Assembly: GCF_024158745.1 (NCBI RefSeq)
Contig: NZ_JAMZAW010000039.1
Span: forward strand, 1 to 59,443
Length of the DNA stretch: 59,443 bases
Reading direction: 5' to 3'
Origin: Paenibacillus tyrphae
GTDB lineage: Bacteria > Bacillota > Bacilli > Paenibacillales > NBRC-103111
The notes beneath the pieces were generated by a model. The model was not told the DNA's origin, did not search any database, and saw only the letters and a list, made by a program, of their open reading frames with translations. Positions within the stretch are counted from its first letter, which is position 1; every line of letters starts with the position of its first letter. Of the stretch, positions 41,883-50,984 are shown piece by piece. The position numbers and the translations under genes are program-made.

Positions 41883-41922
41883 AACAAAAAAAGCACCTTG
41901 CTTCGCAGCAATAAAGGCGCTT
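41883..41922 (-). terminator. Terminator after sigH
   Basis: AAGCACCTT (41891-41899) pairs with AAGGCGCTT (41914-41922) with one G:U, and an inner GCT/AGC closes the loop. A seven-T run follows on the minus strand. Confidence 0.85.
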
Positions 41923-41930
41923 ATCTACGT

Positions 41931-42575
41931 TTATGCGTCACGCACTTCCAAATACCTCTCCAGCTTGCGCTTCACGCGCTGCAATGCATTGTCAATCGAC
42001 TTGACGTGCCTGTCCAAATCGACGGCGATTTCCTGATAGGACCGCCCGTCTAAATACAGCATCAACACCCTACGTTCCAGGTCGCTTAATATCTCGCCCA
42101 TTTTATCTTCCAGCCCGCTGAACTCCTCTTGATTAATGATCAATTCCTCGGGATCGGATACGCGGGAGCCACAAATGACATCGAGCAGCGTCCTGTCAGA
42201 ATCTTCATCATAGATGGGCTTGTCCAACGAAACGTAGGAATTTAGGGGGATATGCTTCTGGCGAGTGGCGGTTTTGATGGCCGTAATGATTTGGCGGGTA
42301 ATGCAAAGCTCGGCAAACGCTTTGAAGGAGGCTAGCTTATCGCCGCGGAAGTCGCGGATCGATTTATACAGGCCGATCATTCCCTCTTGTACGATATCCT
42401 CTCTATCAGCGCCGATTAGAAAATAAGAGCGCGCTTTGGCGCGAACGAAGTTCTTGTACTTGTTGATCAAGTACTCCAGGGCGTCGCTATCCCCTTCACG
42501 GACTGCTTCGACCACATCTTCGTCTGCCTTGAGGTCGTATTCGTACATTCTCAACTCTTTGAGGTCGACACTCAC
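41931..42575 (-). CDS. sigH: RNA polymerase sigma factor SigH (early sporulation)
   Basis: A 214-residue sigma-70-type factor. Region 2 has DREDIVQEGMIGLYKSIRDF (-10 recognition) and region 4 has LSDLERRVLMLYLDGRSYQEI. SigH drives entry into stationary phase and sporulation. GTG at 42575 follows GGAGGG. It stands alone between its own promoter and terminator. Confidence 0.95.
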   Translation of the reverse strand: MSVDLKELRMYEYDLKADEDVVEAVREGDSDALEYLINKYKNFVRAKARSYFLIGADREDIVQEGMIGLYKSIRDFRGDKLASFKAFAELCITRQIITAIKTATRQKHIPLNSYVSLDKPIYDEDSDRTLLDVICGSRVSDPEELIINQEEFSGLEDKMGEILSDLERRVLMLYLDGRSYQEIAVDLDRHVKSIDNALQRVKRKLERYLEVRDA

Positions 42576-42612
42576 TACAATCCCTCCGGCCCAACGCTTG
42601 AAAGATAGGACT

Positions 42613-42642
42613 AGTATACATTATGTAATCTAGCGCCGTCAA
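42613..42642 (-). promoter_or_regulatory. Sigma-A promoter of sigH
   Basis: TTGACG (42637-42642), 18-nt spacer and TATACT (42613-42618) on the minus strand, about 40 nt upstream of sigH. In B. subtilis AbrB/Spo0A act on sigH; no such site was identified here. Confidence 0.65.
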
Positions 42643-42703
42643 CCGGATTCCCGCTACAAAAGCTAGATTGTTGCTTGATTTACAGGCATCGCCTTCAAAG
42701 CCC

Positions 42704-43219
42704 CTAATTCCCCCTGCGCCATTTCTCCAGCTGATCGCGTATATCTCCGCTAAGTCTGCTGTCAAACGAATTGCGCTTCGGCGCTGCTTCGGTGTCGATC
42801 GTCCGGCGGATTTCCTGGCGGACCTGCCTCACCTTGACCAAAAGCTCACTTGCCGGAATCCGGAAAGCTCCTTTGCCAAAAATTACATGCTGCTCCGTCA
42901 TATCGGAGGTTGCAACATATACCTGTTTGCGCCGTCCGATATGGGCGGTGACGAGCCTTTCGATCAGCTCGTCCGCCGTTTCTTTTTCCTTGGTGTAATA
43001 CACCGGGAGCTTGTTTTGCAAGTATTTGCCGCCAAGCCCCGGAACGTAGTAAGCGTCAAACACCACGATAACCTTCATCCCGGAGAACGACTGGTACTCG
43101 GCCATCGTTTCGATCAGCCGGTCGCGTGCTTCCTCCAGCCGGATCTCCTTCAGCCTTTGCAATTCCGGCCATGATCCGATGATGTTGTAACCGTCTACGA
43201 TGAGGATCTCCTGAATCAT
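42704..43219 (-). CDS. rae1: Rae1/YacP-like NYN-domain ribonuclease
   Basis: A 171-residue NYN/PIN-like nuclease. ILIVDGYNIIGSWPEL at the N-terminus has the first catalytic Asp, VVFDAYYV another, and the later ATSDMTEQHVIFG closes the acidic site. B. subtilis Rae1 cuts mRNA in the ribosomal A site. Order rlmB-rae1-sigH is as in B. subtilis. It is the last gene behind the cysE T-box. Confidence 0.9.
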   Translation of the reverse strand: MIQEILIVDGYNIIGSWPELQRLKEIRLEEARDRLIETMAEYQSFSGMKVIVVFDAYYVPGLGGKYLQNKLPVYYTKEKETADELIERLVTAHIGRRKQVYVATSDMTEQHVIFGKGAFRIPASELLVKVRQVRQEIRRTIDTEAAPKRNSFDSRLSGDIRDQLEKWRRGN

Positions 43220-43243
43220 GCCGCATCGCCCCGCAGCATGACG

Positions 43244-43984
43244 CTATTCCGCAGCCATTCGCTGCCGGACGACTTCATACATGAACACCGACGCCGCGAC
43301 TGAGGCGTTAAGCGAGTTGATTTGACCGAACATCGGCAGCTTCAACAAAAAGTCGCATTTTTCGCGAATGAGCCGCCCGATGCCTTTGTTCTCATTGCCG
43401 ATCACGATAGCCAGAGGCAGATTCAAGTTTGTTTGATAGACCGGCTGCTGCGCGCCCACATCGGCTCCGGCAATCCAAACGCCTTGCTCCTTAAGCTGTT
43501 CGATCGTCTGGGCGAGGTTGGTGACGCGGGCTACGGGCACGTATTCGACCGCACCTGCGGAGGTTTTGGATACCGTTGCGGTCAGCCCCACGGAACGCCG
43601 CTTCGGAATGATGACCCCGTGGACGCCGGTACAGTCCGCCGTCCGCAGGATGGACCCCAAGTTATGCGGGTCCTCGATTTCGTCGAGAATGAGCAGGAAC
43701 GGCATTTCGTTGCGTTCCGCGGCCAAAGCCAGCAGATCCTCCACTTCGGCATAGGCATACGCCGCTACCTGGGCAACGACGCCTTGATGCTGCACACCGC
43801 CGGCCATTTGGTCCAGCTTGCGCTTGTCCGCAAATTGCACGATGACGCCGTTCTGCTTCGCTTCCGCGAGGATCGGCTGGGTAAGTTGTTTTTGAGCCTG
43901 CTCGGCGATCCAAATTTTGTTGATGGTCCGCCCGGAACGCAGCGCTTCGAGTACGGAATGCTTGCCTCCGATAAATTCTTCCAC
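43244..43984 (-). CDS. rlmB: 23S rRNA 2'-O-methyltransferase RlmB (TrmH/SpoU)
   Basis: A 246-residue SPOUT methyltransferase acting on G2251-equivalent of 23S rRNA. The trefoil-knot motifs are LDEIEDPHNLGSILRTAD, IVIGNENKGIG and SLNASVAASVFMYE. An N-terminal L30e-like substrate domain is present. GTG at 43984 directly follows the mrnC stop (one base between), so translation is coupled. Confidence 0.95.
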   Translation of the reverse strand: MEEFIGGKHSVLEALRSGRTINKIWIAEQAQKQLTQPILAEAKQNGVIVQFADKRKLDQMAGGVQHQGVVAQVAAYAYAEVEDLLALAAERNEMPFLLILDEIEDPHNLGSILRTADCTGVHGVIIPKRRSVGLTATVSKTSAGAVEYVPVARVTNLAQTIEQLKEQGVWIAGADVGAQQPVYQTNLNLPLAIVIGNENKGIGRLIREKCDFLLKLPMFGQINSLNASVAASVFMYEVVRQRMAAE

Positions 43985-43985
43985 G

Positions 43986-44453
43986 TCAGGCGTCCCCCTT
44001 TCCTGTTGTCGTTGATGTTTCGTCCCGCTCCAAGGAGAGCATCAGCAGCTGCTGAAGCCTCTCCCACCGCTGCGTATAATACAAGTAACCGATCAGACAC
44101 TCGAACGCCGTGCTGTGGCGGTATTCGAGCACATCGGCATTTTTGGCCGTTGTGCCCGATTTGGCGTTTCTTCCCCGCTTGACGATATCCGTCTCCTCTT
44201 CGGTCAGAAGCGGCAGCCAGCGCTGCAGCGCCTTCGCCTGTGCCTTGGCCGAGACGTACCGGGTAGACAGCCGGTGAAGATGGTTCGGCTTATGATTCGT
44301 CTGCGAGACGACATATTGCCGAATAAACACTTCGTAGACGGCATCGCCCATATAGGCCAGCACGAGGGGATTCAACAGCCTCGGCTCGCGCGAAGGCGGA
44401 AAAGAAAACAAATTCGCTTGCAAATAAGGCAGCGCCTGTTCATCCCGTTCCAT
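43986..44453 (-). CDS. mrnC: Mini-ribonuclease III
   Basis: A 155-residue RNase III-like domain without a dsRNA-binding domain, which trims 23S rRNA ends. The signature LAYMGDAVYEVFIRQ contains the catalytic Asp, and YRHSTAFECLIGYLY the second acidic residue. ATG at 44453 follows the cysS stop by 4 nt; a frame starting at 44498 would overlap cysS without support. Confidence 0.93.
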   Translation of the reverse strand: MERDEQALPYLQANLFSFPPSREPRLLNPLVLAYMGDAVYEVFIRQYVVSQTNHKPNHLHRLSTRYVSAKAQAKALQRWLPLLTEEETDIVKRGRNAKSGTTAKNADVLEYRHSTAFECLIGYLYYTQRWERLQQLLMLSLERDETSTTTGKGDA

Positions 44454-44457
44454 CGCC

Positions 44458-45855
44458 TTAGCCCCGCCGCCAACGAATGCCTTGGGCCGTATCCTCAAGC
44501 ACGATGCCGCGCTCGGTCAACAGATTGCGGATTTCGTCGGCACGCGCCCAATTTTTCGCTTTGCGGGCTTCCGTCCGCTCGACGATCAATTGTTCGATTT
44601 CTTCATCCAGCAGGTCCTCGGCTTCAGGAGCTAGTATGCCCAGCACTTGATCCATCGCTTCAAACTGCTTCAGCAGCAGCTCCAAGCTGGGAGCCGTCAC
44701 CTGCTCGCGGTTGATGTACGGATTCGCCGCGTTGACGAGCTCGAAGACCGCCGTGATCGCGTCCGGCGTATTGAAATCGTCGTTCATCTTGCTTTCGAAC
44801 TGCTGCTGCGCGCCTTGCACCGCCGCCGCCATTTCGGCATCGACTTCCCCCGCTTCCGCCGTCTTGAGGCGGTGCTTGAGCGCGGAAAGGCAGTTCTCAA
44901 TCCGCGCCAAGCTTCCTCTCGCCTGCTCCACGGCTTCATCGCTGAAATTGAGCGGATTGCGGTAGTGGCCCGACAGCATGAAGTACCGGATCACCTCGCC
45001 CGGAATCGTCTTCAGCAGCTCGTGCACATTGATTCCGTTGCCGAGCGATTTCGACATTTTCTCATCGTTGACGTTCACGAACCCGTTATGCATCCAGTAG
45101 TTAGCCATCCGCTGCCCCGTCAAGCCTTCGGACTGGGCAATTTCGCATTCGTGGTGCGGGAAGGTCAGGTCCAGTCCGCCTCCGTGTATGTCGATGGAAT
45201 CGCCCAAATATTTGCGGATCATCGCCGAGCATTCAATATGCCAGCCCGGGCGCCCTTCGCCCCACGGACTCGACCAGCTGATTTCGCCCGGCTTCGCCGC
45301 TTTCCAGAGCACGAAATCTTGCGGGCTTTCCTTCCGCTCGTCGACATCCACGCGAATGCCATATTGCAGCTCTTCCAGGTTCTGGTGCGACAGCTTGCCG
45401 TACTCCGGAAATTTGGCTGTCCGGAAGAAGACGTCTCCTCCGGCCTCGTAGGCATAATCTTTCTCCACCAGTCCGGAGATGAAATCGATGATCTCCGCCA
45501 TGTTCTGGGTGACGCGCGGATGAAGCGTCGCTTCCCGCACCCCGAGCCCCTTGGTATCTTCGTAATATTTTTGCACGAACAAGTCGGCAACCTCCGGTAC
45601 GGTGACTCCCATTTCGGCCGCTTTTTTAATCAGCTTGTCGTCCACATCCGTAAAGTTGGCGGCATACGTCACTTCGTAGCCGATCGATTCCAAATAACGT
45701 CGCACGACGTCGAAAAAAATGACCGGACGCGCGTTTCCGATGTGAATGTAACTGTACACGGTGGGACCGCAGACGTACATTTTCACCTTACCCGCTTCGA
45801 GTGGTTTGAAATCTTCTTTCGTGCGAGTCAACGTATTATAAATCTTAAGACTCAT
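44458..45855 (-). CDS. cysS: Cysteinyl-tRNA synthetase
   Basis: A 465-residue class I synthetase. HIGNARPVIFFD (HIGH motif) is near residue 37-48, KMSKSLGN (KMSKS) near 269, and zinc ligands include CGPTVY, ECSAMI and HHECEIAQ. The anticodon-binding C-terminus ends GIRWRRG. Its ATG overlaps cysE by 11 nt. A Cys-type T-box governs both. Confidence 0.97.
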   Translation of the reverse strand: MSLKIYNTLTRTKEDFKPLEAGKVKMYVCGPTVYSYIHIGNARPVIFFDVVRRYLESIGYEVTYAANFTDVDDKLIKKAAEMGVTVPEVADLFVQKYYEDTKGLGVREATLHPRVTQNMAEIIDFISGLVEKDYAYEAGGDVFFRTAKFPEYGKLSHQNLEELQYGIRVDVDERKESPQDFVLWKAAKPGEISWSSPWGEGRPGWHIECSAMIRKYLGDSIDIHGGGLDLTFPHHECEIAQSEGLTGQRMANYWMHNGFVNVNDEKMSKSLGNGINVHELLKTIPGEVIRYFMLSGHYRNPLNFSDEAVEQARGSLARIENCLSALKHRLKTAEAGEVDAEMAAAVQGAQQQFESKMNDDFNTPDAITAVFELVNAANPYINREQVTAPSLELLLKQFEAMDQVLGILAPEAEDLLDEEIEQLIVERTEARKAKNWARADEIRNLLTERGIVLEDTAQGIRWRRG

Positions 45856-46507
45856 GTTTCACGGCTCCTCCAATTCTTGTCTTTTCTTTATGAGCCTCAA
45901 CCTTCAGCTCGTCGATTTGCTGCTGCATTTGGCGAATCATATCGAGAACGGGGTCCGAAAGCTTGTCGTGCTCCAGCCGCCCGACGCGCACGCCGTCCCG
46001 CTTGACGATTTTGCCCGGAATTCCGACGACGGTGCTGTTGGCCGGAACTTCGCTTAATACGACAGAGTTCGACCCGATCCGCGAGTTGTCCCCCACCGTG
46101 AAGGACCCGAGCACCTTCGCCCCGGCCGAGATGACCACGTTGTTGCCGATGGTCGGATGCCGCTTCCCCCGCTCCTTGCCGGTGCCTCCGAGCGTTACGC
46201 CGTGATAAAGCAGCACGTCGTCGCCGATCTCGCACGTTTCCCCGATGACGACGCCCATGCCGTGGTCGATGAAAAAACGCCTCCCGATCACGGCGCCAGG
46301 ATGGATCTCGATCCCTGTCATAAAACGGCTGGCCTGCGAAATGATGCGCGCGAGGGTGAACCAGCTTTTTTTATAAAACCAGTGGGCCACGCGATGCGCC
46401 CAGAGGGCGTGCAAACCGGAATAGGTGAACACGACCTCAAACCAGCCTCTCGCCGCCGGATCGTTCTCAAAGATCGTATCGATGTCTTCTTTCATTCTGG
46501 TAAACAC
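45845..46507 (-). CDS. cysE: Serine O-acetyltransferase
   Basis: A 220-residue left-handed beta-helix enzyme making O-acetylserine, the carbon skeleton for cysteine. It has FMTGIEIHPGAVIGRRFFIDHG, GVVIGET, GVTLGGTGKERGKRHPT and VVGIPGKI. The C-terminal tail is long and charged. GTG at 46507 follows GGGGGATG. First gene of cysE-cysS-mrnC-rlmB-rae1 behind the T-box. Confidence 0.95.
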   Translation of the reverse strand: MFTRMKEDIDTIFENDPAARGWFEVVFTYSGLHALWAHRVAHWFYKKSWFTLARIISQASRFMTGIEIHPGAVIGRRFFIDHGMGVVIGETCEIGDDVLLYHGVTLGGTGKERGKRHPTIGNNVVISAGAKVLGSFTVGDNSRIGSNSVVLSEVPANSTVVGIPGKIVKRDGVRVGRLEHDKLSDPVLDMIRQMQQQIDELKVEAHKEKTRIGGAVKHES

Positions 46508-46895
46508 GTATCATCCCCCGTTCCTGTGCGACGACTTCGTCTACGCATCACGCAAAAAAAACGCCTTCTACAGCCGTTCGGCTGCAGAGGCGTCTTCTTT
46601 CGCGGTTCCACTCTGCTTGGATAAACGTACAAGGGCAGCGCACCGGCCCAACGTCTATCCTTCTCAATCGTTCGTATCGTGAACGTCACGGTAAAAACTA
46701 CCCTGCCGCTGCACCGGAGCGCTCGCGTCAGATCGTCTTTACGGCTCCCGGGTGCACTTCCGCAAAAGGGGAATTGGACGACTCGCAGCCGGTTCGTTTC
46801 CGAACCGATCGTCCTCTCTGGGAATCCCGACTTTTCCGTACTTTCCCGTTCGTCGCCGTAGATGTATGTTATCGAAGAAATGATCTTATTTTTTT
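46508..46895 (-). ncRNA. T-box leader, apparently tRNA-Cys
   Basis: The conserved T-box AGAGTGGAACCGCG is at 46601-46614 on the minus strand, followed by an intrinsic terminator. Upstream are a Stem I with GAGAGGACGAT and a specifier region with GAAGTGCACC, in which TGC would read tRNA-Cys. Uncharged tRNA would pair with the T-box and allow transcription of cysE-cysS. The gltX-cysE gap of 414 nt holds nothing else. Confidence 0.88.
46553..46593 (-). terminator. T-box terminator before cysE
   Basis: ACGCCTTCTACAGCC and GGCTGCAGAGGCGT form a long stem with a 4-nt TTCG-type loop, followed by an eight-T run on the minus strand. Confidence 0.92.
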
Positions 46896-46898
46896 CTA

Positions 46899-46927
46899 AG
46901 TATATAAGAAAACTGCAGGCATTACAA
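46899..46927 (-). promoter_or_regulatory. Sigma-A promoter of the cysE T-box operon
   Basis: TTGTAA (46922-46927), a 17-nt spacer and TATACT (46899-46904) on the minus strand. The TAA of the -35 box is also the gltX stop codon. Confidence 0.65.
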
Positions 46928-48373
46928 TAACTTCTTAATGCGTGCGGACACCGTTTCTTTTCCCAGCAAATGCAGCGCCATGTTCAGGTCGGGCCCGTGC
47001 ATTTGTCCTGTCAGCGCCACACGAATGGTCATGAACAGCTGCTTTCCTTTATAGCCGGTCTCCGTCTGCACCGCCTTGATCATCGCTTTCAGCGCATCCA
47101 CGGTAAACTCGGTTGCGGCCTCGACCTGCTTCAAGAAGCTACCAAGGACGATCGGCGCGTGCTCTTCGGCAAGCATCGCTTTGGCTTCATCGTCGTAGCT
47201 GACGTCCTCACGGAAGAACAGCTCGGACAACGGCACGATTTCGGCGGCATAACGCAGCTGCTCCTGATAAAGCCCGACGAGCGAGTGAACCCACTGCTCC
47301 TGCTCGGGACTGAGCGTCTCCGGCAGCTTCCCGGCTTTCTGCAAGTGTGGCAGCGCCAGCTTCGTAATCCGTGCGGTATCGGCTTTTTTAATATAAACGT
47401 TATTCATCCAATTGAGCTTATCCATGTCGAATACTGCCGGACTTTTGGACACCCGGTCCAGATCGAACTGTTCGATCAGCTCTTCTCTGGTGAAAATTTC
47501 TTCCTCGCCTTTGGGCGACCAGCCGAGCAGGGCGATGAAGTTCATAACCGCTTCCGGCAAATATCCGAGCTCTTTGTACTGCTCAATGAATTGGATGATG
47601 GACTCGTCCCGCTTGCTCATCTTCTTGCGGTCCGGGTTCAAGATAAGCGCCAAATGGGCAAATTCAGGCACAGGCAGCCCGAGTGCCTCGTACATCATAA
47701 TTTGCCGCGGCGTATTGGTCAGATGCTCTTCGCCACGGATGACCAATGAAATTTTCATCAGATGGTCGTCCAAAATAACGGCAAAATTATACGTCGGAAT
47801 GCCGTCCGGACGCACGATGATGAAGTCGCCGATCCCGTTGCTCTCAAACTCGACATGCTCGCGGATGCGGTCCTCGAAGGCAATGACGCGATTTTCCGGT
47901 ACGCGAAAACGAATCGACGGTTTGCGGCCCTCGGCCACAAACGCTTCGACTTGCTCCGTCGTCAAATGACGGCATCTGCCGGAGTACATCGGCATCTGTC
48001 CTGCTGCTTCCTGCTCTGCGCGCTCCTTCTCCAGATCCGCTTCCGAGCAATAGCAGCGGTACGCACCACCGCTTTCCAGCAGTTGATCGACAAACGGCTG
48101 ATACAAATGAAGCCGCTCCGTTTGCCGGTACGGTCCATACGGTCCGCCGATGTCCACACTCTCGTCCCAATCCACGCCGAGCCACTTGAGACCGTTAAGC
48201 TGGCTGTCGACACCCGATTCCACATGTCTCGTCTGATCCGTGTCCTCGAAACGGACCACGAATTTCCCACCTTGCTTGCGGGCAATCAAATAATCGAACA
48301 ATGCCGTCCGTGCTCCGCCGATGTGCAAATGCCCCGTCGGACTCGGCGCGTATCTTACGCGAAACTCTGCCAT
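46922..48373 (-). CDS. gltX: Glutamyl-tRNA synthetase (non-discriminating type)
   Basis: A 483-residue class I synthetase with PTGHLHIGGARTALFDY (HIGH motif) near residue 10-26 and KMSKRDES (KMSKS) near 252. In Bacillales GltX also charges tRNA-Gln with Glu for later amidation; that is family knowledge. ATG at 48373 follows GGAGAGGG. It is followed directly by the cysE promoter. Confidence 0.96.
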   Translation of the reverse strand: MAEFRVRYAPSPTGHLHIGGARTALFDYLIARKQGGKFVVRFEDTDQTRHVESGVDSQLNGLKWLGVDWDESVDIGGPYGPYRQTERLHLYQPFVDQLLESGGAYRCYCSEADLEKERAEQEAAGQMPMYSGRCRHLTTEQVEAFVAEGRKPSIRFRVPENRVIAFEDRIREHVEFESNGIGDFIIVRPDGIPTYNFAVILDDHLMKISLVIRGEEHLTNTPRQIMMYEALGLPVPEFAHLALILNPDRKKMSKRDESIIQFIEQYKELGYLPEAVMNFIALLGWSPKGEEEIFTREELIEQFDLDRVSKSPAVFDMDKLNWMNNVYIKKADTARITKLALPHLQKAGKLPETLSPEQEQWVHSLVGLYQEQLRYAAEIVPLSELFFREDVSYDDEAKAMLAEEHAPIVLGSFLKQVEAATEFTVDALKAMIKAVQTETGYKGKQLFMTIRVALTGQMHGPDLNMALHLLGKETVSARIKKLL

Positions 48374-48445
48374 AATGCCCTCTCCTCCCGTACTCCCGCG
48401 CCAACCGCTCGCCGGAAGCCATTCGATCCGTAAAAAGATTATTTG

Positions 48446-48931
48446 TTATGATAGCACATCTTTCACAAGACAAACAACCGCCTGTGCGGCAATCCCTTCG
48501 CCCCGCCCGGTGAAGCCGAGCTGCTCCGTCGTCGTCGCTTTCACATTAATCTGCGACGGCTCCGATTCGAGCGCGGTTGCGATCCGCTCGATCATGGCGG
48601 GAATGTACGGCGCCATCTTTGGCTTCTGCGCGATGATCGTGCAGTCCGCATTGCCCAGGCGGTACCCCGCTTGCTTGGCACTCTCCCAAACCTGCACAAG
48701 CAGCTTATAGCTGTCCGCATCCTTATACGCAGCATCCGTGTCGGGAAAATGCTTTCCGATATCCCCCAGCCCCAGTGCGCCAAGAATCGCGTCGGTCAGC
48801 GCGTGCAGCAGCACGTCCGCATCGGAATGCCCAAGCAGCCCTTTTTCATACGGAATGTCCACGCCGCCGATAATGCACTTGCGTCCCTCCACCAGTTGAT
48901 GCACGTCGAACCCTTGTCCCACTCGTATCAT
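48446..48931 (-). CDS. ispF: 2-C-methyl-D-erythritol 2,4-cyclodiphosphate synthase
   Basis: A 161-residue trimeric enzyme of the MEP isoprenoid pathway. Zinc ligands are in GFDVHQL near the N-terminus and HSDADVLLHALTDAI. The C-terminus has TTEQLGFTGRGEGIAAQAV. ATG at 48931 overlaps the ispD stop (ATGA), so the two are coupled. Confidence 0.95.
   Translation of the reverse strand: MIRVGQGFDVHQLVEGRKCIIGGVDIPYEKGLLGHSDADVLLHALTDAILGALGLGDIGKHFPDTDAAYKDADSYKLLVQVWESAKQAGYRLGNADCTIIAQKPKMAPYIPAMIERIATALESEPSQINVKATTTEQLGFTGRGEGIAAQAVVCLVKDVLS
48448..48477 (-). promoter_or_regulatory. Possible promoter for gltX
   Basis: TTGTTT (48472-48477), an 18-nt spacer and TATCAT (48448-48453) with an extended TGC on the minus strand, spanning the end of ispF. 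The match is weak. Confidence 0.3.
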
Positions 48932-49635
48932 GACTCTCGCTCTCCCCTGACATGTCGAATGATCCACTCGGCCCAAGGCAAGTCCTCAGGCGTCGTGATT
49001 TTGATATTGTAATAGTCCGCTTCGACTACGGCGACCCGGACGCCGAGCCGTTCGACCAACATAGCGTCGTCCGTCCCGACGAAGCCTTCCTCCCGCGCCC
49101 GCTCGTGCGCATCGCGCAGCAAAGAAAAACGAAAAGCCTGCGGGGTCTGAATCGCCCACAAGCTGCGCCGGTCCGGGGTCGCTTGGATCAACCCTTCGCC
49201 GTCCACAATTTTAATCGTATCTTTTACGGGTACGGCCAGAACAGCCGCTTCGGTCTCTTTCGCTTTATCCAGGCATGCTGCGATATGCTCCCGGGCGGCA
49301 AACGGCCGGACACCGTCGTGTATCATCACCCAATGGACCGTGCCCTCCAAAGCCAGCAGCCCTTGGTAAACGGAGTCTTGACGTTCCTTCCCCCCGGGAA
49401 TCACCCACTTCACCTTTCTTAGCCCGTAAGTCTCGATATAGCCCCGGCACCGCTCTACATCGTCCGCACCCGTAACCAACACGATGTCGCTTACGGCTTC
49501 TAGCCGATCGAACAGCTCCAGCGTATGTACCAGAATCGGTTTACCGTCCAGCAGCAAATATTGCTTGCTTTCTTGCGTTCGCATACGCGAGCCTCTGCCC
49601 GCCGCTACGACCACGACCCCCAGTTTATCCGTCAC
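48928..49635 (-). CDS. ispD: 2-C-methyl-D-erythritol 4-phosphate cytidylyltransferase
   Basis: A 235-residue nucleotidyltransferase making CDP-methylerythritol. It has the N-terminal VVVAAGRGSRM nucleotide loop, VMIHDGVRPF and IQTPQAFRF. GTG at 49635 is chosen because AGGTGG lies 5 nt upstream; GTG at 49644 is an alternative adding three residues. It pairs with ispF. Confidence 0.94.
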   Translation of the reverse strand: MTDKLGVVVVAAGRGSRMRTQESKQYLLLDGKPILVHTLELFDRLEAVSDIVLVTGADDVERCRGYIETYGLRKVKWVIPGGKERQDSVYQGLLALEGTVHWVMIHDGVRPFAAREHIAACLDKAKETEAAVLAVPVKDTIKIVDGEGLIQATPDRRSLWAIQTPQAFRFSLLRDAHERAREEGFVGTDDAMLVERLGVRVAVVEADYYNIKITTPEDLPWAEWIIRHVRGERES

Positions 49636-49720
49636 CTTGTCCACCTGCCACTATGGTTCGGCTCCGAATGAAGCAAACCCGTTTGCCTTATTCTAAGCGC
49701 ATCTATCTTATCATACCGTG

Positions 49721-50818
49721 TTAGAGCGCTTTTTCCAATAGCTTCGGCTTGGCAAATATCATCCGTCCGGCTGACGTTTGCAGAACGCTTGTCACCAGCA
49801 CATCGAGCGTCATGCCGATAAAGTCCCGGCCGCCTTCCACGACAATCATTGTGCCGTCATCCAAATAGGCGACGCCCTGTCCATGCTCCTTGCCGTCCTT
49901 GATGACTTGCACCAGAATTTCCTCTCCGGGCAGTACGACCGGCTTCACCGCATTCGCCAGATCGTTGATGTTCAGAACCGATACGCCTTGCAGCTCGCAT
50001 ACTTTATTAAGATTGAAGTCGTTCGTAATCACTTTGCCCTGCAAAGCTTTGGCCAGACGCACAAGCTTGCTGTCCACCTCGGAAATCTCTTCGAAATCCC
50101 CCTCGTAGATGAGTACTTTGACATCAAGCTCCTTCTGGATTTTGTTCAAAATATCCAACCCCCGACGGCCGCGGTTGCGCTTGAGCAAATCCGACGAATC
50201 GGCAATATGCTGCAGCTCCTCCAGCACAAATTCGGGAATGACGAGGGTTCCCTCGATAAATCCGGTTTTGCAAATATCCGCAATACGTCCGTCAATAATC
50301 ACGCTCGTATCGAGAATTTTATGCTCCTCGAATCCTTTGGCCTCCCCTGACGCTCCCTTCCCGCGATCCGAACGTCGTGCATCCAGCACAGTGAACAGCT
50401 CCTCCTGTTTCACTGCGCCAAGCCGATAGCCCGCATACGAAAATGCCGCGATCAGCAGCATATGCAGCAGAGGGCTGAACACGCCTGCCTGGCTGAACGG
50501 ATGGAGCAGTACCGACGAAAAAAGCAAGCCGACGACCATCCCGATCGAGCCCGCAAGCAGATCGGTCACCGGTACGTTGGCAATGCGTTCCTCTCCCCGC
50601 TGCACCACTTTCAGCAGATACGTTAATGCCCAAGAACTGATCGAATAGAAGAGCAGCGCGCCGGCCCCCAGCATCCAGAGGGCTTGTCCTTGAATCTCTT
50701 CCCGTCCCAAAACCGATGCTATGAATTCAAAACATGGTTTCCCTATCGTATCACTCCACCGTACTCCTAGCGCACCGCCGATAACTGCAAATAGAAGCTG
50801 AAACCATTTTTTCATCAT
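49721..50818 (-). CDS. yacL: PIN/TRAM-domain membrane protein (YacL-like)
   Basis: A 365-residue protein with about four N-terminal membrane segments (roughly 1-145), then a PIN nuclease-like domain beginning ILDTSVIIDGRIADI near residue 168, and a C-terminal TRAM domain (GEEILVQVIKDGKEHGQGVAYL). The acidic residues of the PIN fold are present. Its cellular role is not established; a membrane-bound ribonuclease is inferred. It lies between pssA and ispD. Confidence 0.88.
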   Translation of the reverse strand: MMKKWFQLLFAVIGGALGVRWSDTIGKPCFEFIASVLGREEIQGQALWMLGAGALLFYSISSWALTYLLKVVQRGEERIANVPVTDLLAGSIGMVVGLLFSSVLLHPFSQAGVFSPLLHMLLIAAFSYAGYRLGAVKQEELFTVLDARRSDRGKGASGEAKGFEEHKILDTSVIIDGRIADICKTGFIEGTLVIPEFVLEELQHIADSSDLLKRNRGRRGLDILNKIQKELDVKVLIYEGDFEEISEVDSKLVRLAKALQGKVITNDFNLNKVCELQGVSVLNINDLANAVKPVVLPGEEILVQVIKDGKEHGQGVAYLDDGTMIVVEGGRDFIGMTLDVLVTSVLQTSAGRMIFAKPKLLEKAL

Positions 50819-50910
50819 AGACTTTCACCTCCATAAAAATAACAAATTCTGCCTTCTTCTACAATTATGATCCAAATTACTCCAGCCTAATCGTATCAGT
50901 TGAAGAAAAT

Positions 50911-50952
50911 GAAAAAAAGCATTCATTTTCCTTGCGGAAAACAAATGCTTTT
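50911..50952 (-). terminator. Terminator after pssA
   Basis: GCATTCATTTTCC (50919-50931) and GGAAAACAAATGC (50936-50948) pair with one mismatch and a 4-nt loop, followed by a seven-T run on the minus strand. Confidence 0.88.
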
Positions 50953-50984
50953 CATTTTCATGGCCTTGTGAAGCTTATGCGGTT

